Origin: a virus
DNA length: 64,000 nucleotides
Strand: one strand, 5' to 3'
IMG/VR virus record: IMGVR_UViG_3300013094_000017
Span: 1-64,000 of that record
The first letter of the stretch is position 1. Every line of letters begins with the position of its first letter. The notes under the pieces were generated by a model that was given only the letters and a program-made list of their open reading frames with translations, was not told the DNA's origin and searched no databases. A program made the translations under genes and the position numbers. Of the stretch, positions 39,884 to 47,317 are shown one piece after another.

Positions 39884-40806
39884 TGGCAAAAGCATTATGG
39901 GTCGAACAATATCGTCCAAACACAGTAGCAGACTATGTGTTTCGCGATGACCATCAAAAGAAACAGGTCGCAACATGGATTAAAGAAGGTAGTTTCCCGC
40001 ATTTGCTTTTGAGTGGTAGCGCAGGTATTGGCAAGACTACTTTGGCAAAAGTGTTAATCCACGAGATTGGCATCGAAGATTATGATGTATTACAGATCAA
40101 TGCATCACGCACAAACTCAGTAGAAGATGTCCGTGACAAGATCACAAACTTTGTTCAATCAATGCCGTTTGGTGCTTTCAAAGTGGTATTGTTAGACGAA
40201 GCTGATTACCTAACTCCAAATGCGCAGGCTGCCCTACGTGGTGTTATGGAAGAATATTCAAACACTGCCCGCTTTATCCTAACCTGCAATTATCCAAATC
40301 GTATCATTCCAGCGATTCATAGTCGTTGTCAAGGATTCCACGTTGAGAAAATTGACCAAACTGAATTTACTGCGCGAGTAGCAACTATTCTAGTAACTGA
40401 AAATATCGACTTTGATTTGGACACGTTAGACACCTACATTAAAGTAACCTATCCCGATTTGCGTAAATGTATTAATATGGTACAACAAAATACGCAGGAT
40501 GGCAAATTATTATCCGCTAGTCAAGGAGATGCTGGACAAGTTGATTATAAAGTAGAAATGGTCGAATTATTCAAAGCAGGCAAAATCCAACAGGCCCGTA
40601 AACTTGTTTGTGCTTCAGCTCGTCCAGAAGAAATGGAAGATATCTATCGATGGTTGTATGACAACTTAGATTTGTTTGGCAAGGATGACGAAACTAAAGA
40701 TCAAGCACTATTAATTATTAAACAAGGGTTAATAGATCATACTATTTGTGCCGACAGCGAAATAAATCTTGCGGCCTGTTTGGTTAAACTAGCGCGACTT
40801 CAATAA
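39883..40806 (+). CDS. 44: Clamp-loader ATPase, T4 gp44-like
   Basis: 307 residues. AAA+ clamp-loader large subunit that opens the sliding clamp on primed DNA. Start EQYRPNTVADYVF, Walker A SGSAGIGKTTLAK (near 48), Walker B VVLLDEADYL (near 104), sensor FILTCNYPNRIIPAIHSRC containing the SRC box. T4 gp44 is 319 residues. Its partner gp62 is not recognised in the window. The clamp it would load is encoded at 59632. Confidence 0.95.
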   Translation: MAKALWVEQYRPNTVADYVFRDDHQKKQVATWIKEGSFPHLLLSGSAGIGKTTLAKVLIHEIGIEDYDVLQINASRTNSVEDVRDKITNFVQSMPFGAFKVVLLDEADYLTPNAQAALRGVMEEYSNTARFILTCNYPNRIIPAIHSRCQGFHVEKIDQTEFTARVATILVTENIDFDLDTLDTYIKVTYPDLRKCINMVQQNTQDGKLLSASQGDAGQVDYKVEMVELFKAGKIQQARKLVCASARPEEMEDIYRWLYDNLDLFGKDDETKDQALLIIKQGLIDHTICADSEINLAACLVKLARLQ

Positions 40807-40809
40807 AAA

Positions 40810-40847
40810 AGCGATGTAGTTCCATTGCAGGTGTATACTACATCGCT
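40810..40847 (-). terminator. Terminator of phoH between convergent genes
   Basis: 11-bp stem AGCGATGTAGT/ACTACATCGCT with A-run on the forward strand, which becomes a T-run for reverse transcripts. Ends the phoH message. Confidence 0.85.
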
Positions 40848-40864
40848 CACGTACTATATTATTA

Positions 40865-41617
40865 CTAATCTGTTTCTTTATAGATCGATAATATCTCCTT
40901 AACGACCGGGTGTCGCTCGATGTCTTTTGCTTCAAACCACGCCATATCAATTAGATTATGACGGTCTACTTGTTCGTATAATCCTACGAATTCTAGTAGG
41001 CCGTTTTCTCTAGGTCTATCAGCTTGGTTTAAGTCACCTGTTACAACCATACGAGAATTATCGCCTAGTCGAGTTAACAGCATTTTCATCTGGCTCGGTG
41101 TGGCATTCTGCATTTCGTCGGCGATGATAAATGAATTTTTGAAAGTGCGACCACGCATATAAGCAAGTGGGCTAATTTCAATAACACCATCGTCTAACAT
41201 ATCTGCTATTTCTCTTGGATGGTAGTACTCTTCGAATACATCCATAATAGGACGAGTCCAAGGTTCCATCTTTTGGTTTAAAGTACCAGGCAAAAATCCG
41301 TGGTCTTCGTCTACACTTACCGCAGGCCGTGTGATAACTATCTTGGTAATCACCCCCTCTTTTAATTGTTTAATGGCCATCTGAACACCAATCATTGTTT
41401 TGCCTGTACCAGCTGGGCCGATAGCAAACACTATACATTTCTTAGGGTTCTTTAATAGTTCTAGGTAAGTTTCTTGACTTAGATTACGCGGGATAATCTG
41501 TACTTGAGGCTTTCTTCGTAGACTTTGATTGAAGTTAATCAAGTTTCTACTGTCTTGTTGTGGGCGAGAGTCCTGCGCAAGCTGGACAACACGCTCTTTT
41601 CTTCTTGTTCTAGGCAA
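40865..41617 (-). CDS. phoH: PhoH-like ATPase
   Basis: 250 residues. Walker A FAIGPAGTGKTMIGV (near 65), the family block ITRPAVSVDEDHGFLPGTL, Walker B FIIADEMQNATPSQ and VTGDLNQAD. PhoH proteins are common in T4-like phages and may be RNA helicase/nuclease-related; the exact role is unknown. Reverse strand, single gene with AAGGAG-type site and its own terminator. Confidence 0.93.
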   Translation of the reverse strand: MPRTRRKERVVQLAQDSRPQQDSRNLINFNQSLRRKPQVQIIPRNLSQETYLELLKNPKKCIVFAIGPAGTGKTMIGVQMAIKQLKEGVITKIVITRPAVSVDEDHGFLPGTLNQKMEPWTRPIMDVFEEYYHPREIADMLDDGVIEISPLAYMRGRTFKNSFIIADEMQNATPSQMKMLLTRLGDNSRMVVTGDLNQADRPRENGLLEFVGLYEQVDRHNLIDMAWFEAKDIERHPVVKEILSIYKETD

Positions 41618-41705
41618 AGTTTAACTCCTTCTGTGAACAAAACACCTGCATAGATATTTAAGTTAACTTTCAAAAACAGTAATCAAACGCCATTAAATCG
41701 GATCG

Positions 41706-41713
41706 TATAAATA
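41706..41713 (+). promoter_or_regulatory. T4-type late box TATAAATA
   Basis: Exact TATAAATA, 19 nt before the ATG at 41733. Starts the 41.7-46.4 kb late block. Confidence 0.7.
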
Positions 41714-41732
41714 TAAACAAGAGAGAACCATT

Positions 41733-42260
41733 ATGCATGATATCGTAGATGTTATAAAAAACTTACAAACACTAACCGTAAACGACTCCGCATTTAAGAT
41801 CCTAAAGGATTTTGAACGTGTGTTAGACGAGTTAGACATTTATGTTTACAAGAACTGGGAAGATGGCGAGCTATTAGCTGGCCCAGACGTCGGTCGTTAC
41901 CTAGTCACTTGTAAATTCCTATGGCCATATGCAAGTATGCCAGATCCAGAAGGTGCAGAGCGTTTACTAGATTACGGGTGTGAAATCAAATATGAACGTA
42001 CAAAAATAATGATTCCACGCAAAGTACACAAACCAAGCGACTTCCGCCCTGGCACTAAGAAAGGCAAGATTGATCCACATCCAATTTGGGTAGTGACTAT
42101 CAGCATGCCTAAGAAATTAATGCAGGATATCTATCAAGGTTATAAAGAAAAAGACAGCGCAAGACTAGCCGACCTAATGAAATACGATCAACCAGAAATG
42201 ACTACTGGACAAGTAGCACCGGAGACTGAGCCAAATGCAGAACCGCCACAAACAGCCTAG
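41733..42260 (+). CDS. Conserved late protein of unknown function
   Basis: 175 residues from MHDIVDVIKNLQTLTVNDSA. A helical start and a beta-rich middle (GRYLVTCKFLWPYASMPDPEG, PIWVVTISMPKKLM) with a Pro/Glu-rich tail. Exact late box upstream. I recall relatives in T4-like phages; likely virion related. Confidence 0.75.
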   Translation: MHDIVDVIKNLQTLTVNDSAFKILKDFERVLDELDIYVYKNWEDGELLAGPDVGRYLVTCKFLWPYASMPDPEGAERLLDYGCEIKYERTKIMIPRKVHKPSDFRPGTKKGKIDPHPIWVVTISMPKKLMQDIYQGYKEKDSARLADLMKYDQPEMTTGQVAPETEPNAEPPQTA

Positions 42261-42996
42261 ATTATTTGAAGGACTACGTTCTGGCGACTTAAAGAACATG
42301 GTTGATAATAGATTTACGGTAGACCAATACAAGAGCAAAATGGGACTAGACGATGATATCATTGTAATCTCATTCCGTGTTAAGGATAAATTTCCTGCTA
42401 CTGATCTAGTAGATTTCATTGAAAAAGGCTATCCATCAGTGTTAGATGCTGATATGAGCACAGGTGAAGAGAAAGATGGTGATTACGCAGTGTTTATCGA
42501 ATTAAAGCGTGATAAGAAGGTTGCTAAAGAATTAGATAGTATCCTTAGAGGTATGTCACAGTTATGCGATTGCAAGGATTGGCGCTTTAGATATTTCAAA
42601 GATGTTGAGTCACACGATTTCACAGTGGATGCGTTTGAACAATTTGTTCCACTAACTAAAGATGATTACCTAGCTCGCGTTAAACAGCAAAAAGTAACAG
42701 ATGTTAGCGATGTGCTTGATCAAGGCCCTGCATCAGTGGCAGATATCGACGAAAGCAATAATCTTACATTTAACAAAGTATATTCGGGCGACCTAACTGT
42801 ACAGTTAGAAGCTATCGGTACTTACGAAGATCTAAAAGAATCACTACAAGGTGGTATTCAATTAGATGAAGCAAGTCGTGGACAAACATTATACTTAGAA
42901 AAATACCTAGGCAATTATGATATTAACAAGATTAATAACAAATTCCTAATTAGAAATAAAGACAAAGCCGTAATCATCAGTAAAGGAGATTGGTAA
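42235..42996 (+). CDS. Conserved late protein of unknown function
   Basis: 253 residues. Overlaps the previous gene by 26 nt. The region DDDIIVISFRVKDKFPATDL and VFIELKRDKKVAKELDSILRG suggests an alpha/beta domain. Found next to lysis genes and under the same late promoter. Function unknown. Confidence 0.75.
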   Translation: MQNRHKQPRLFEGLRSGDLKNMVDNRFTVDQYKSKMGLDDDIIVISFRVKDKFPATDLVDFIEKGYPSVLDADMSTGEEKDGDYAVFIELKRDKKVAKELDSILRGMSQLCDCKDWRFRYFKDVESHDFTVDAFEQFVPLTKDDYLARVKQQKVTDVSDVLDQGPASVADIDESNNLTFNKVYSGDLTVQLEAIGTYEDLKESLQGGIQLDEASRGQTLYLEKYLGNYDINKINNKFLIRNKDKAVIISKGDW

Positions 42997-43475
42997 TGGT
43001 TCAACTTACTTGGATTTTCAATTTAATTCCATTGAGCTTCTGGCATTGGTTAATAGATCTAATGCTGTTAGCTGGAATTGCTGGCATTATTGTTAGCATA
43101 TTCATTAAGGTCATTCCGTTTGTGAATAAATGGCGTTATATTATCAAACCAGTTAGTTTGGTGTTATTAGTAGTAGGTGCATATTTCAAAGGTGGATTTG
43201 TTGTAGAAGCGCAATGGCAGGCCAGAGTTGACGAAATGAAAGCCAAAGTTGCAGTTGCTGAAGAAAAAAGTAAAGAAACCAATGTCGAAATTCAAACTAA
43301 AATTGTAACTAGAACAAAACTGATCCATGATACTAAAATAATTACTAAACAAATTCTTAAAGAAAAAACAGTAGCAATTGATAACTGTAGCGTTCCAGAT
43401 GTTATTGTAGTATTAAACAAGGCAGCTACTCGCCCACAATTAGATTTATCATTACCTAAGGATGATGCAAAATGA
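42996..43475 (+). CDS. Inner-membrane spanin-like protein
   Basis: 159 residues from MVQLTWIFNLIPL (TAATG overlap, AAAGGAG site). Two hydrophobic helices (about 15-37 and 51-68) are followed by a long coiled coil (WQARVDEMKAKVAVAEEKSKE). This is the layout of an i-spanin, though spanins usually have one membrane helix. It lies directly before two lipoprotein genes, as Rz/Rz1 pairs do. Confidence 0.6.
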   Translation: MVQLTWIFNLIPLSFWHWLIDLMLLAGIAGIIVSIFIKVIPFVNKWRYIIKPVSLVLLVVGAYFKGGFVVEAQWQARVDEMKAKVAVAEEKSKETNVEIQTKIVTRTKLIHDTKIITKQILKEKTVAIDNCSVPDVIVVLNKAATRPQLDLSLPKDDAK

Positions 43476-43741
43476 AAAGATTATTAGTGCTAATTCCTTT
43501 CGTATTATTATTAGGCTGTGATCAAGATGTCCCTGTTAAACCAGTATGGCCGGATATTCCTGCTGATCTTAAAGCCGCTTGCCCAGATTTAAAGCAAATT
43601 GATCCTAGTACAGCAAAATTAAGTCAAGTAATAGATACAGTAGTAGACAATTATAGTCAATATCACGAATGCCAAGACAAAGTAGACTTTTGGATGGAAT
43701 GGTATAAGAAACAACAAAAAATCTACGAGGATGTTAAATGA
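43472..43741 (+). CDS. Outer-membrane spanin-like lipoprotein
   Basis: 89 residues. Lipobox FVLLLGC at residues 10-16 predicts lipidation at Cys16. The mature part (CPDLKQIDPSTAKLSQVID...NYSQYHECQDKVDFWMEWY) matches a lipoprotein type common beside phage endolysins. Likely the o-spanin partner of the protein at 42996. Overlaps it by 4 nt. Confidence 0.75.
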   Translation: MKRLLVLIPFVLLLGCDQDVPVKPVWPDIPADLKAACPDLKQIDPSTAKLSQVIDTVVDNYSQYHECQDKVDFWMEWYKKQQKIYEDVK

Positions 43742-44133
43742 AAAAACTATTATTAGTAGCATTGTTATCCTTAAACGGATGTGCGTTAGTTGATGCGTAT
43801 CTAATGAAATACGATGTTATGGAATATAATCACATAACAGAGATTAGAACACTAGCCAGCATTGCTAAAGATAAATGTGATGATCCGCTGGCAGTGGTAG
43901 GGTATGCTGATAATATTGCTAATAAAACATTAAACTTCAAAAACTACACACAACATTTACCACACGACGAGCCTGCTGCCAATGCTGCAATTAAATTAAA
44001 TGAAATTGCGCAAGGCCTAAATGAAAAATACAAGAATGATTCAGTAAGCCCGATGTTCTGTAAAATTAAACTTGAATCGATTGAAAAGTCAGCAGAAACA
44101 ATGCAAACAACTATAGGAGCTAAACCAAGATGA
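43738..44133 (+). CDS. Second lipoprotein of the lysis region
   Basis: 131 residues with a short signal and lipobox (LLSLNGC). The rest is helical without a motif I know. ATGA overlap with the previous gene. Its place between spanin and endolysin genes suggests envelope function. Confidence 0.7.
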   Translation: MKKLLLVALLSLNGCALVDAYLMKYDVMEYNHITEIRTLASIAKDKCDDPLAVVGYADNIANKTLNFKNYTQHLPHDEPAANAAIKLNEIAQGLNEKYKNDSVSPMFCKIKLESIEKSAETMQTTIGAKPR

Positions 44134-44384
44134 GCATAGAAGAAAATCAAGCAATATTAAGTAGCATCAGCAGTCCAGATCCAGAAGTAAATGTAGCAGC
44201 AGTAAAGGCTAATCAATACACTGCAATGTGTAAAGCTGGTCAAATCAGCGGTGCTGAACTAATTGAACTATTACAAGACATTCAACGTACAGCAGCAATT
44301 GACCAAACAATGAACGACCTACATTCATTAGAAATGCTAAATGTAGCAATTAACGCACTAGTAACAATCGCACAAGCTGTATAA
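44130..44384 (+). CDS. Small acidic helical protein
   Basis: 84 residues, ATGA overlap with the previous lipoprotein gene. No signal or membrane segment, apart from a hydrophobic C-terminus (NVAINALVTIAQAV). Function unknown. Confidence 0.65.
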   Translation: MSIEENQAILSSISSPDPEVNVAAVKANQYTAMCKAGQISGAELIELLQDIQRTAAIDQTMNDLHSLEMLNVAINALVTIAQAV

Positions 44385-44445
44385 ACTGCTAATATAATCC
44401 CAAAACCCCATCCGTTAAATACTGCTATAACATAAGGAGTATTAA

Positions 44446-45063
44446 ATGGATGGTTTAACCAAGGCCCAACTAGGTCAATTAATTCCAGGTAATCCGTACC
44501 TAGATCACTGGTATGATGCATTATCGCAAGCATTACCAGATTACGATATTACAACCCCAAAACGCATCGCTGCTTTCTTAGCACAGTGCGCACACGAATC
44601 AGGTGGCTTTAGAGCTATCAAAGAAAACTTAAACTACAAAGCAGAATCGTTAGTTAGAGTATTTCCAAAGTATTTCCACTCTATTGACGAAGCTCAGCAA
44701 TATGCAAATAATCAATCAGCTATTGCTAATCGTGTTTATGCTTACCGCATGGGCAACGGTGACGAAGCAAGTGGCGATGGTTTCAGATACTGCGGCCGTG
44801 GTTTGATTCAAATCACAGGTAAGAGTAACTATCAAGCATTTGCTGATAGTCTACAAATGAATGTAAGTGATGCTCCAGATTATCTAGCCACATTTGAAGG
44901 CGCTGTACAATCAGCTTGCTGGTTTTGGGAAGCAAATAATCTTAACGCATTAGCAGACCAAGGTGATATTCTAGCACTTACTAAAAAGATCAACGGTGGT
45001 ACTATTGGGTTAGATGACCGTACTGCACGTTATAACAAAGCATTACAAGTATTAGGAGCATAA
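44446..45063 (+). CDS. Endolysin, GH19 chitinase/lysozyme family
   Basis: 205 residues. Family 19 glycoside hydrolase: catalytic Glu in LAQCAHESGGFRAI (near 50), then YRMGNGDEASGDGFRYCGRGLIQITGK split across two blocks, and ACWFWEANNLNALAD. Cleaves the peptidoglycan glycan chain. No signal peptide, so it needs the holin-like proteins nearby. AAGGAG lies 8 nt before the ATG and TTAAATA 24 nt before it. Confidence 0.93.
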   Translation: MDGLTKAQLGQLIPGNPYLDHWYDALSQALPDYDITTPKRIAAFLAQCAHESGGFRAIKENLNYKAESLVRVFPKYFHSIDEAQQYANNQSAIANRVYAYRMGNGDEASGDGFRYCGRGLIQITGKSNYQAFADSLQMNVSDAPDYLATFEGAVQSACWFWEANNLNALADQGDILALTKKINGGTIGLDDRTARYNKALQVLGA

Positions 45064-45064
45064 G

Positions 45065-45637
45065 ATGGCATTATTAGATTCAGTATTAAACATGATAACC
45101 AAACAACCTAAAGATAGTAAACCGGCACCTGCAGGTTCACGTTCTGAACGCGAAGCTGCTATTAAAGGCAAAGCAGGGCTAGTGATCAATATATTTGCAG
45201 CCTTATTAGCATTTAATGTATGGTATGGCGGCGGATTAAGTTCCACAGTAATGAACAATACCATCAAAGCCAATGATATTTGGAACTTCTATCAAGCAAA
45301 GAGTATCAAACAAACCGATTACGAATTAGCAGCTCAAACTACTAGCGATCCAGTGAAGGCTAAGAAATTTAGTGAAAAAGCTGCCAGCTACGACCAGGGT
45401 GAAGAAGGCAAAGCAGCATTGTTTGAAAAGGCTAAGAAATTAGAAGCAGAGCGCGATCATGCTAAGAAGAAAAGTCCATGGATTGGTTATGCAGGTACAG
45501 CATATCAGTTGAGCATTGTATTACTATCAGCAAGTATCTTAGCAGTTAGTATGATGTTGTTTTGGAGCAGTTTCGTAGTAGCAGGATTGGGAGTTTTATT
45601 AATGAGCCAAGGTATTTGGCTTTGGTTACCAGTTTAA
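45065..45637 (+). CDS. DUF4337-like membrane protein
   Basis: 190 residues. One hydrophobic segment near 40, a charged helical middle, and two or three near the C-terminus. The phrase WNFYQAKSIKQTDYE is typical of the DUF4337 family, of unknown role. Here it lies between endolysin and holin-like genes, so a role in lysis or membrane change is possible. Confidence 0.75.
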   Translation: MALLDSVLNMITKQPKDSKPAPAGSRSEREAAIKGKAGLVINIFAALLAFNVWYGGGLSSTVMNNTIKANDIWNFYQAKSIKQTDYELAAQTTSDPVKAKKFSEKAASYDQGEEGKAALFEKAKKLEAERDHAKKKSPWIGYAGTAYQLSIVLLSASILAVSMMLFWSSFVVAGLGVLLMSQGIWLWLPV

Positions 45638-45661
45638 CCACACACTATTAGGAGTAAGAAA

Positions 45662-46198
45662 ATGGCAGATGATCAAACAAGCGTAAGCGAACAAAAGAAA
45701 GAAGATTGGATGAACAGTAAATGGCGTCCGATGATGGGTTGGATGTATATGCTAGTCTGTATGATGGATTTCGTAGGATTTCCAATCTTATGGAGTTTAT
45801 TACAAGCATTACACGGCGGTACAGTAACTAGTCAATGGCAACCACTGACCTTGCAAGGTGCTGGATTATTCCACATTGCAATGGGTGCAGTTATTGGTAT
45901 TAGTGCGTATGGTCGTACACAAGAAAAGTTAAATGGTGCTAATAATGGCGGGGCAACTCCGGCAGCATTAGATCCTAGTAACTTAGCAGGATTCGCAGCA
46001 GGTTCAGGTACAACATATCAACCTCCGGTACCGGCTCCAGTAGTAGTAACCCCTCCGCCTGCACCTGCTCCAGTAGCCCCGGCTCCTGCGGCACCAGTAA
46101 CGGTAACTGTAGATGTTACACCAGCACCTGCTCCAGTAGCAACAACAGGATTTGGCGGCAAACCAGCACCAGCTCCTGAACCACAACCTGAACAATAA
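45662..46198 (+). CDS. Holin-like membrane protein with Pro/Ala tail
   Basis: 178 residues. Start region KWRPMMGWMYMLVCMMDFVGF and a second hydrophobic segment near 70 resemble small phage holins of the three-transmembrane type. The last 90 residues are a Pro/Ala/Val repeat tail. AGGAG-type site before the ATG. Best candidate for the holin, but the tail is unusual. Confidence 0.65.
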   Translation: MADDQTSVSEQKKEDWMNSKWRPMMGWMYMLVCMMDFVGFPILWSLLQALHGGTVTSQWQPLTLQGAGLFHIAMGAVIGISAYGRTQEKLNGANNGGATPAALDPSNLAGFAAGSGTTYQPPVPAPVVVTPPPAPAPVAPAPAAPVTVTVDVTPAPAPVATTGFGGKPAPAPEPQPEQ

Positions 46199-46209
46199 GG
46201 AAAAGAGAA

Positions 46210-46413
46210 ATGAAAATGATATCAACATTATTAGTAGGACTAGCATTAGTAGTAGCGGTACCGTCATACGCAGAAGGTGTAGCAACCAAAGTGTGTCATG
46301 ACAAGTTAGATAAGGCAGGCAAGCCTGTAGTAAAGAAAGGTAAGGTTGTACAAGATTGCAAGATGATCAAAGTACATAAGAAGTTAGAAGGCACAGTGGT
46401 TCCAAGTAAGTAA
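46210..46413 (+). CDS. Small secreted basic protein
   Basis: 67 residues with a clear signal peptide (MISTLLVGLALVVAVPSYA) and a short Lys-rich mature part with two Cys. Exported to the periplasm. Last gene of the lysis block, just before a terminator. Function unknown. Confidence 0.75.
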   Translation: MKMISTLLVGLALVVAVPSYAEGVATKVCHDKLDKAGKPVVKKGKVVQDCKMIKVHKKLEGTVVPSK

Positions 46414-46419
46414 TCACTT

Positions 46420-46449
46420 AAAGGGGGTAGGTTGACACTTACCCCTTTT
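46420..46449 (+). terminator. Terminator whose loop holds a promoter -35
   Basis: 10-bp stem (46420-46429 with 46440-46449, one G-U) and 10-nt loop GGTTGACACT, T-rich end. The loop contains the -35 of the dnaJ promoter. Confidence 0.75.
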
Positions 46450-46460
46450 TCATCTATAAT
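46432..46460 (+). promoter_or_regulatory. Promoter nested in a terminator, leaderless
   Basis: TTGACA in the terminator loop, 17-bp spacer, TATAAT. The DnaJ-like ATG (46467) is 7 nt after the -10, with no ribosome site. Confidence 0.8.
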
Positions 46461-46466
46461 GTAACT

Positions 46467-47288
46467 ATGGATGCATATACTACATTAGGCGTTGCTCGAG
46501 ACGCTTCAGACGATGAAATCAAAAAAGCCTATCGCAAATTGGCCAGCCAACATCACCCCGACAAGGGCGGTGATACTGCTAAATTCCAAGAAATACAAAG
46601 TGCTTACGATACATTAAGCGATCCTCAAAAACGAGCAGAACACGATAATCCACGCCAAGCAAATAATTTTCATTTCCATACAGGTAATATGCCTCCAGGG
46701 TTTGAAGACATGTTCGGCGCTTTTGGGTTTGGTGATATTTTTGGGCACCGAGCACAAGCTCGTCCTCAGCGCAATAGTACACTAAATTTACACACATCGG
46801 TTAGTTTAGAAGAAGCATTTACAGGTAAAGAATTAGTAGCTACCGTACAATTGCCCAGCGGTAAAGAGCAGATTATTAACGTAAAAATACCAGCAGGTGT
46901 AACAGATGGTACTGTGTTGCGACTAAGAGAAATTGGTGATGATCGCATATCAGGTGTGCCAAAAGGCGATATTCACCTAACAGTTATGGTACGTAGTTCT
47001 GCTTTGTTTGAGAGACAAGGTGATGACCTAGTTAAATCAGTTGACATTTCTGCATTAGATGCTATACTAGGTATAGATAAGATAATATCTACGATAGATC
47101 ATAAGTCGTTAAATGTAACAATCCCAGCAGGTACGCAGCCAAATACCACATTAGCATTACACGGGCAAGGTATGCCTAATATGCACGATAGTAGATTTAG
47201 AGGTAGATTATTACTACGAATAAATGTTACAATCCCAACTAACTTAACTGATGAACAAAAAGAGTTCATTAGACAAGCAAGAGCTTAA
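46467..47288 (+). CDS. DnaJ/CbpA-like co-chaperone
   Basis: 273 residues. J-domain with [15 protein letters not shown] (HPD motif, residues 31-33), a Gly/Phe region ([18 protein letters not shown]) and two C-terminal substrate domains ([20 protein letters not shown] onward). There is no Cys-rich zinc region, so it is the CbpA type. It would stimulate host DnaK. It precedes the Clp ATPase gene, which suggests a protein quality-control or takeover module. Confidence 0.92.
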   Translation: MDAYTTLGVARDASDDEIKKAYRKLASQHHPDKGGDTAKFQEIQSAYDTLSDPQKRAEHDNPRQANNFHFHTGNMPPGFEDMFGAFGFGDIFGHRAQARPQRNSTLNLHTSVSLEEAFTGKELVATVQLPSGKEQIINVKIPAGVTDGTVLRLREIGDDRISGVPKGDIHLTVMVRSSALFERQGDDLVKSVDISALDAILGIDKIISTIDHKSLNVTIPAGTQPNTTLALHGQGMPNMHDSRFRGRLLLRINVTIPTNLTDEQKEFIRQARA

Positions 47289-47317
47289 ATATTATTATTC
47301 ACTAAAAGGAAACATTA

